The notes under the pieces are model-generated. The model worked only from the letters and a program-made list of their open reading frames with translations, searched no databases and was not told where the DNA came from. The translations under genes were made by a program, and so were the position numbers. 64,000 nucleotides of DNA from Apostichopus japonicus (taxonomy: Eukaryota > Echinodermata > Holothuroidea > Aspidochirotida > Stichopodidae), in the NCBI RefSeq assembly GCF_037975245.1, contig NC_092570.1, forward strand, positions 5,831,001-5,895,000. The letters run 5' to 3'. Shown in pieces: positions 62,601 through 64,000 of the stretch. The stretch's first letter is position 1. The number at the start of each line of letters is the position of its first letter.

Positions 62601-63769
62601 CTTGAACATGCTTAAGCATGAAAAGAGCGCTATATAAATTTGGTAAATAATAATAATAATATCTATTAGTTAATAAGTCGATCTGACAGATCTTGTCTCA
62701 CTGTGATAGCATCTGTTATGTAAAACCATGTAACAAGACAGAGCATAAAACAGGGTTTCCCTTCATCTGTGGGAGAGTGAATTTACGATAGTCGCATTTC
62801 CTTGCAACACATTTCAGCATTTACTTCCCAAGTTTAAGCCTTACCACAATCAGGGAGAATCTCCCACCAGTTTCCAGGATCCCCGCCCTCATCTAGACAG
62901 GCCCTAGAATAGACTCTCAGGTTGGTGCATAGGGCTTCAGCCTTGTCTTCCATGACACAGGCATCCGTTAGACAAGTGTCGAATATGGCAGAGGGATCCG
63001 AGAAAGCGTGGCACTCTGCAAACGGACCTGTTCATTGTGAAAGATGAGTACAGTGTCAGGGGAACCATAACAGGGATGTGCTCACGCTGGGTGGCACTGA
63101 GCAGCCCCGCCCAGCACTAAAAATTACCGCCCAGCACTGTCTTAAAAATTGTGAATCCCGCCCAGCACTATTCACATCTAAAATCCTGACATTCCTAACA
63201 ATATATTCAACAAAAATTGGGCCTAGTCTTTGCCAAAATCATACAGACTAATAATGCATCAGTTTTGCATGCGAGAAACGTTACTTACGGCTCTCAATCG
63301 GTCCCTAGTAAAATCTCTTTGAAACAAACTAATAACTTTTACCAGGTATGTAATGTATTTCACTAAAAAAAATTAAAAATGTTAATTGTTAGCAAAATTA
63401 GTACTTGTGTATGTGCTTAAAATGCTACACAAGTAGTGCCAGCATTTGGCATCTGAGCACCTTAAAGAACAAAAAAGGAAAATCGTTTACTTAGATGAGA
63501 TTGCAATAGAACAGATGAAAAGTTGGTCAATCAGAAGAAAGCACATTTCTATTGATTTTTTCAGTTGGATTAGAAAAATACCGTCTAAAAATGTCTAAAT
63601 GGAACAAACTTTCATCCGACTTACCAGAGACATGCGTTAAGACGCTACAGCTCTCTTCTGCATTTTTCTTGTCTTCTGAGCCTTCTTTACAGGGTTCCTC
63701 TCCTTCATCCTCGTCACAAGTTCTTTCGCCATTTGACCAGGCGTTGCCAAATTCAGCGACATTGGTTGC
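36394..63769 (-). CDS. multi-module VWD-C8-TIL-E protein with C-terminal fibrinogen-related domain (30 exons, 5' incomplete)
   Basis: Thirty exons join with consistent GT-AG sites and phases into 2026 codons plus stop; the gene continues past the right edge. Order: C8-TIL-E, then three full VWD-C8-TIL-E modules, then VWD-C8-TIL and an E domain fused to a fibrinogen-related domain (FReD). VWD-C8-TIL cassettes occur in von Willebrand factor, gel-forming mucins, zonadhesin, tectorin and the IgGFc-binding protein. These are secreted, disulfide-rich proteins that polymerise or bind matrix and mucus. FReDs occur in ficolins, tenascins and invertebrate lectins, where they bind glycans or acetylated groups. 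The product is therefore probably a secreted or matrix adhesive, mucin-like or recognition protein (inference). Its signal peptide is not in the window. The module is six exons entering and leaving in phase 1, so tandem duplication keeps the frame. Introns carry two MITE copies and at least seven arrays copied from exon boundaries. No ortholog symbol is justified. Confidence 0.93.
37555..38286 (-). other. intron within the FReD
   Basis: A 732-bp intron separating GGGWT from VFQNRQD. Open frames on both strands here are readthrough of the flanking exons; I see no separate feature. Confidence 0.6.
38664..39330. repeat. 45-bp minisatellite made of the 3' end of the module 5 TIL exon plus its donor
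   Basis: About 14 intronic copies, plus the real exon end at 39292-39322. The 45-bp unit reads on the minus strand as the exon end ([10 protein letters not shown]) followed by GTAAGTTAATCATA. Each copy therefore carries a donor-like GTAAGT or a close variant. In the exon frame, TAA follows the donor directly, so retained repeats would terminate translation. Confidence 0.93.
39292..39494 (-). CDS. module 5 TIL domain exon
   Basis: One 203-nt exon, phase 1 to 0. Cysteine pattern from [16 protein letters not shown] through DTCSC to [14 protein letters not shown] fits a trypsin inhibitor-like fold. Its 3' end is the source of the adjacent 45-bp array. No separate module 5 E exon follows; the next exon is the E-FReD fusion. 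Confidence 0.9.
39863..41318 (-). CDS. module 5 C8 domain (2 exons)
   Basis: Exons 41177-41318 (phase 0 to 1) and 39863-40036 (1 to 1). The second keeps the family pattern ([25 protein letters not shown]). The first lacks the FGNAW-type motif seen in modules 1, 3 and 4, reading [11 protein letters not shown] instead, and the final cysteine before the exon end is replaced (IPDSG where others have C-G). This is the most divergent C8 in the gene. Confidence 0.88.
40400..41225. repeat. about 72-bp minisatellite made of the 3' end of the module 5 C8-a exon plus its donor
   Basis: About eight clear copies (landmark GTGACACCTATATCTCTGG near 40606, 40674, 40748, 40823, 40897, 40972, 41047, 41118) and about three degenerate ones to the left. 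The minus-strand unit reads as the last ~50 nt of the exon (GCACAAGCTGGAGATAGG and following) and the donor GTGAGTAG. The genuine exon end is at 41177. An in-frame TAG lies in the donor. Confidence 0.9.
41930..43411 (-). CDS. module 5 VWD domain (2 exons), divergent
   Basis: Exons 43110-43411 (phase 1 to 0, 302 nt) and 41930-42085 (0 to 0, 156 nt). [15 protein letters not shown] aligns with the domain start, but GDPH is replaced by NNLR, so autoproteolysis at an Asp-Pro bond is not possible here. The end has [15 protein letters not shown], keeping one of the two motif cysteines. The MITE copy B lies in the intron between these exons. Confidence 0.9.
42638..42991. mobile_element. TTAA-flanked MITE, copy B
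   Basis: Starts AGGGTGTGAAGACTCGCG after TTGA and ends GCGAGTCTCCAATGCCT before T-TTAA. It is co-linear with copies at 7919 (inverted) and 57056. It sits in the intron between the two VWD exons of module 5. Confidence 0.78.
44091..45377 (-). CDS. module 4 TIL and E exons
   Basis: TIL exon 45175-45377 (phase 1 to 0, 203 nt; [45 protein letters not shown]). E exon 44091-44265 (0 to 1, 175 nt; [25 protein letters not shown]), a VWC-like half joined to an EGF-like half. Modules 1-4 share this arrangement. Confidence 0.92.
44370..44645. repeat. degenerate repeat, about 190 bp, two copies
   Basis: ATTATATGAGGTAGTATATA and CATTATATATTAGTTATG (or variants) recur about 190 bp apart in the intron between the module 4 TIL and E exons. 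Exon sequence is not part of it. Confidence 0.55.
44765..45190. repeat. 71-bp minisatellite overlapping the module 4 TIL donor
   Basis: Six copies at 71-bp spacing (CACACTACC near 44765, 44835, 44906, 44977, 45048, 45119), nearly identical to each other. The minus-strand unit includes TACCTACATCTCGGTATAAA, which copies the exon end (ACCTACATCTCG, 45175-45186) and the donor. High identity suggests recent expansion. Confidence 0.92.
46174..47165 (-). CDS. module 4 C8 domain (2 exons)
   Basis: Exons 47024-47165 (phase 0 to 1, 142 nt; [26 protein letters not shown]) and 46174-46353 (1 to 1, 180 nt; [29 protein letters not shown]). Complete cysteine pattern of the C8 family. Confidence 0.92.
46553..46680. 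repeat. 17-bp G-rich minisatellite
   Basis: About seven copies of GTGTGGGAGGGGATAGG with variants, on the strand opposite to transcription, in the intron between the two module 4 C8 exons. Closely spaced G runs could form G-quadruplexes. Confidence 0.85.
47814..48931 (-). CDS. module 4 VWD domain (2 exons), GDPH intact
   Basis: Exons 48603-48931 (phase 1 to 0, 329 nt) and 47814-47972 (0 to 0, 159 nt). [19 protein letters not shown] opens the domain with the GDPH motif (residues 1046-1049 of the window frame). The end has [15 protein letters not shown], the full CGLC-type motif. Of the four VWD domains this is closest to the family consensus. Confidence 0.93.
49532..50628 (-). CDS. module 3 TIL and E exons
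   Basis: TIL exon 50426-50628 (phase 1 to 0, 203 nt; [45 protein letters not shown]). E exon 49532-49706 (0 to 1, 175 nt; [25 protein letters not shown]). Confidence 0.92.
50707..50960. repeat. diverged direct duplication, about 177 bp apart
   Basis: GAGATGTGCATCCCTT followed by CCCCCTACC and GGGATCAG occurs at about 50709 and 50884. It lies in the intron before the module 3 TIL exon. No exon sequence is included. Confidence 0.6.
51167..51804 (-). CDS. module 3 C8 domain (2 exons)
   Basis: Exons 51660-51804 (phase 0 to 1, 145 nt; [15 protein letters not shown]) and 51167-51349 (1 to 1, 183 nt; [29 protein letters not shown], ending VPECG). Same exon lengths as the module 1 pair (145 and 183). 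Confidence 0.92.
53228..54976 (-). CDS. module 3 VWD domain (2 exons), GDPH intact
   Basis: Exons 54654-54976 (phase 1 to 0, 323 nt) and 53228-53404 (0 to 0, 177 nt). [18 protein letters not shown] has the GDPH motif (644-647). In the second exon the CGLC motif is lost: [14 protein letters not shown] keeps only the first cysteine. Cleavage capacity is therefore kept while the CxxC pair is not. Confidence 0.92.
53468..53540. repeat. compound (TC)n(TA)n microsatellite
   Basis: A CT run flanked by TA runs, about 63-70 bp upstream of the module 3 VWD-b acceptor on the minus strand. A second TA run lies at about 53660-53690. The purine-rich minus strand is not a polypyrimidine tract, so it should not act as one. 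Confidence 0.9.
53545..53640 (-). mobile_element. tRNA-derived SINE fragment
   Basis: On the minus strand, GTGGTTCGAATCCC (53599-53612) is a good tRNA box B, followed by unrelated sequence running into a TA-rich tail. No box A is seen, so the 5' end is missing, probably disrupted by the insertion at 53662. Confidence 0.55.
53662..53929 (-). mobile_element. insertion flanked by 30-bp direct repeats, with a hammerhead-like dyad
   Basis: An identical 30-bp sequence (begins AACGGATTACATATG) lies at 53632-53661 and 53930-53959. Between them is 268 bp ending, on the minus strand, in a TA-rich run. Inside, the minus strand reads CTGACGAAGGTCCC, AA, GGGGACCGAAAATTCC (about 53771-53803). A long target duplication and an A/T-rich end fit target-primed retrotransposition. 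Confidence 0.6.
55144..56465 (-). CDS. module 2 TIL and E exons
   Basis: TIL exon 56257-56465 (phase 1 to 0, 209 nt; [46 protein letters not shown]). E exon 55144-55315 (0 to 1, 172 nt; [25 protein letters not shown]). The E donor is ambiguous: GTAGTA at 55143 or GTAAGT three bases on (exon to 55141). Both keep the phase and differ by one residue. Confidence 0.9.
57056..57412. mobile_element. TTAA-flanked MITE, copy C (best preserved)
   Basis: Flanked by TTAA on both sides (57052-57055 and 57413-57416). Left end AGGTATTGAAGACTCGCGC, right end GCGAGTCTTCAATGCCT. Length 357 bp with inverted termini of at least 17 bp and no coding capacity. It lies 150 bp downstream of the module 2 C8-b donor. 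Confidence 0.85.
57566..58688 (-). CDS. module 2 C8 domain (2 exons)
   Basis: Exons 58544-58688 (phase 0 to 1, 145 nt; [15 protein letters not shown]) and 57566-57757 (1 to 1, 192 nt; [28 protein letters not shown], ending APHCQEPA). The second is about 9 nt longer than its counterparts because of the extra QEPA at its end. Confidence 0.91.
58160..58205 (+). mobile_element. decayed hammerhead-like dyad fragment
   Basis: CTCATGAGAGATCCTACTAG followed by GATGGAGAAACATGAC resembles the motif at 22775 (CTGAAGAAGATCC, GGATCGAAACGTC) with several changes. A relic only. Confidence 0.45.
58858..59500. repeat. 85-bp minisatellite made of the 3' end of the module 2 VWD-b exon plus its donor
   Basis: Donor copies (CTTAC on the plus strand) at 58906, 58986, 59071, 59156, 59241, 59326 and 59411. 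Spacing is 85 bp except for one 80-bp step. The rightmost, at 59411-59415, is the donor of the real exon. Each unit holds the last ~63 exon nt (encoding [18 protein letters not shown]) and ~22 intron nt. Units are nearly identical. Confidence 0.95.
59416..60266 (-). CDS. module 2 VWD domain (2 exons), GDPH changed to GNPH
   Basis: Exons 59938-60266 (phase 1 to 0, 329 nt) and 59416-59571 (0 to 0, 156 nt). [19 protein letters not shown] has Asn in place of the Asp of GDPH (residues 243-246), so the acid-labile Asp-Pro bond is missing. [14 protein letters not shown] keeps the CxxC pair. The end of the second exon is the source of the 85-bp array. Confidence 0.93.
60530..60790. repeat. degenerate minisatellite overlapping the module 1 E donor
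   Basis: About three intronic copies of CCTGCATTTAACCTACACCT plus ACCT(A)CTTCTTTCACATGTACC, ending at the real exon edge (60743). Each carries a CTACCT or CTACTT donor-like site. Unlike in the other arrays the exon frame stays open for about 40 codons into the array. Confidence 0.82.
60743..61521 (-). CDS. module 1 TIL and E exons
   Basis: TIL exon 61322-61521 (phase 1 to 0, 200 nt; [46 protein letters not shown]). E exon 60743-60917 (0 to 1, 175 nt; [25 protein letters not shown]). Both ends of the TIL exon are flanked by repeats derived from, or abutting, its boundaries. Confidence 0.92.
61138..61330. repeat. two-copy repeat including the module 1 TIL donor
   Basis: A unit of about 100-125 bp, from GGTACCAGTCAGAGG to CATAGCTACCTG, occurs at about 61197-61240 and 61285-61325. 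A third partial copy (AACTACCTGGAGGAGGATGG) is at 61138. G-rich runs fill the rest. Only a few exon bases are included. Confidence 0.75.
61560..62070. repeat. decayed repeats derived from the 5' end of the module 1 TIL exon
   Basis: Imperfect copies of the exon start and acceptor region (plus-strand landmarks GGCTGATTCACAAGGATC and GGTTCTGAAAC). They occur near 61644, 61680, 61764, 61785-61830, 61910 and 61930-61985, beyond the true acceptor at 61521. They look like broken exon starts and are much older than the donor-side arrays. Confidence 0.72.
62575..62668 (+). mobile_element. LINE 3' terminus
   Basis: A hairpin (AGCGCTCTT at 62595-62603 pairing with AAGAGCGCT at 62623-62631) is followed by ATATAAATTTGGTAAATAAT and an (AAT)n tail. 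GCGCT.TATAAAT followed by an AAT/ATT microsatellite is a common 3' end of L2/CR1-like LINEs. Confidence 0.6.
62845..63769 (-). CDS. module 1 C8 domain (2 exons), first exons of the gene in the window
   Basis: Exons 63625-63769 (phase 0 to 1, 145 nt; [16 protein letters not shown], with an acidic EDEGEE stretch) and 62845-63027 (1 to 1, 183 nt; [29 protein letters not shown]). The VWD exons of this module must lie upstream, beyond the right edge. Confidence 0.91.
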
Positions 63770-64000
63770 CTTTGTTAAAAATGTATAAAATGTATAAAAA
63801 TGTATTTGTTTAAAAATGTATAAAAAAGAAGAAGGAATAAAACGAAAACAATTTAAGGATTAAATATCTAATGATAGTTCTACAAATTACACTAATAAAA
63901 TATTTAACAACAGCAATGATATTGTAGAACATGGCCCCTAATTCACATTCTGAAAATTTGCATAAAATTATCTTGAAAGGCACTAGAGACTATTGAAAAA
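63770..64000 (-). other. intron, right edge of the window
   Basis: Intronic AT-rich sequence; the acceptor is at 63770-63771. The preceding exon is not in the window. Confidence 0.6.

Noticed and set aside
36394-63769. Two separate genes, one VWD-type and one fibrinogen-type
   Set aside because: The 321-nt exon 38287-38607 contains both the E domain and the FReD start, and phases are continuous on both sides.

Overview
The window looks like nuclear DNA of a marine invertebrate deuterostome, most likely an echinoderm and perhaps a sea cucumber. It is AT-rich, and its genes are cut into many short exons by AT-rich introns full of minisatellites and non-autonomous transposons. TAGGCC/CCTAGG-type words recur in the non-coding DNA. 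The gene families present are conserved across animals. The species call is inference; the gene calls rest on exon-by-exon translation with matching splice phases.

Three genes are supported, all on the minus strand. (1) 4.4-10.4 kb: a complete six-exon AIFM2/FSP1 gene (373 aa), an NAD(P)H-quinone oxidoreductase of the ferroptosis-suppressor family. (2) 20.0-31.0 kb: a complete GRTP1-type TBC-domain Rab-GAP gene (seven coding exons, 326 aa), with a first coding exon of only 8 nt. (3) 36.4 kb to beyond the right edge: the 3' part (30 exons, 2026 codons plus stop) of a large secreted or extracellular protein. It is built from repeated VWD-C8-TIL-E modules and ends in a fibrinogen-related domain (FReD). 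The N-terminus lies outside the window. The three genes have no evident functional link; they are simply neighbours on one strand.

Region by region: 1-2.85 kb, nothing recognised. 2.86-4.39 kb, a hAT-like element inserted 45 bp past the FSP1 stop codon, so probably in its 3' UTR. 4.4-10.4 kb, FSP1, with a 208-bp tandem array, a MITE and a LINE relic in its introns. 10.4-20 kb, intergenic, with degenerate repeats, a LINE tail and a hAT-like element that carries a 227-bp palindrome. 20-31 kb, GRTP1, with a 51-bp minisatellite. 31-36.4 kb, intergenic, with an 80-bp palindrome, another hAT-like element and a tRNA-derived SINE sitting in a tandem array. 36.4-64 kb, the VWD/FReD gene.

The most unusual signal is in the third gene. 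At least seven minisatellite arrays lie in its introns directly against an exon boundary, and their units are copies of that boundary. In most cases the unit is the 3' end of the exon plus its GT donor; in one case it is the acceptor and the 5' end of the exon. The regular module structure (six exons per module, starting and ending in phase 1), the variable GDPH autoproteolysis motifs and the VWD-to-FReD fusion are further points of interest.
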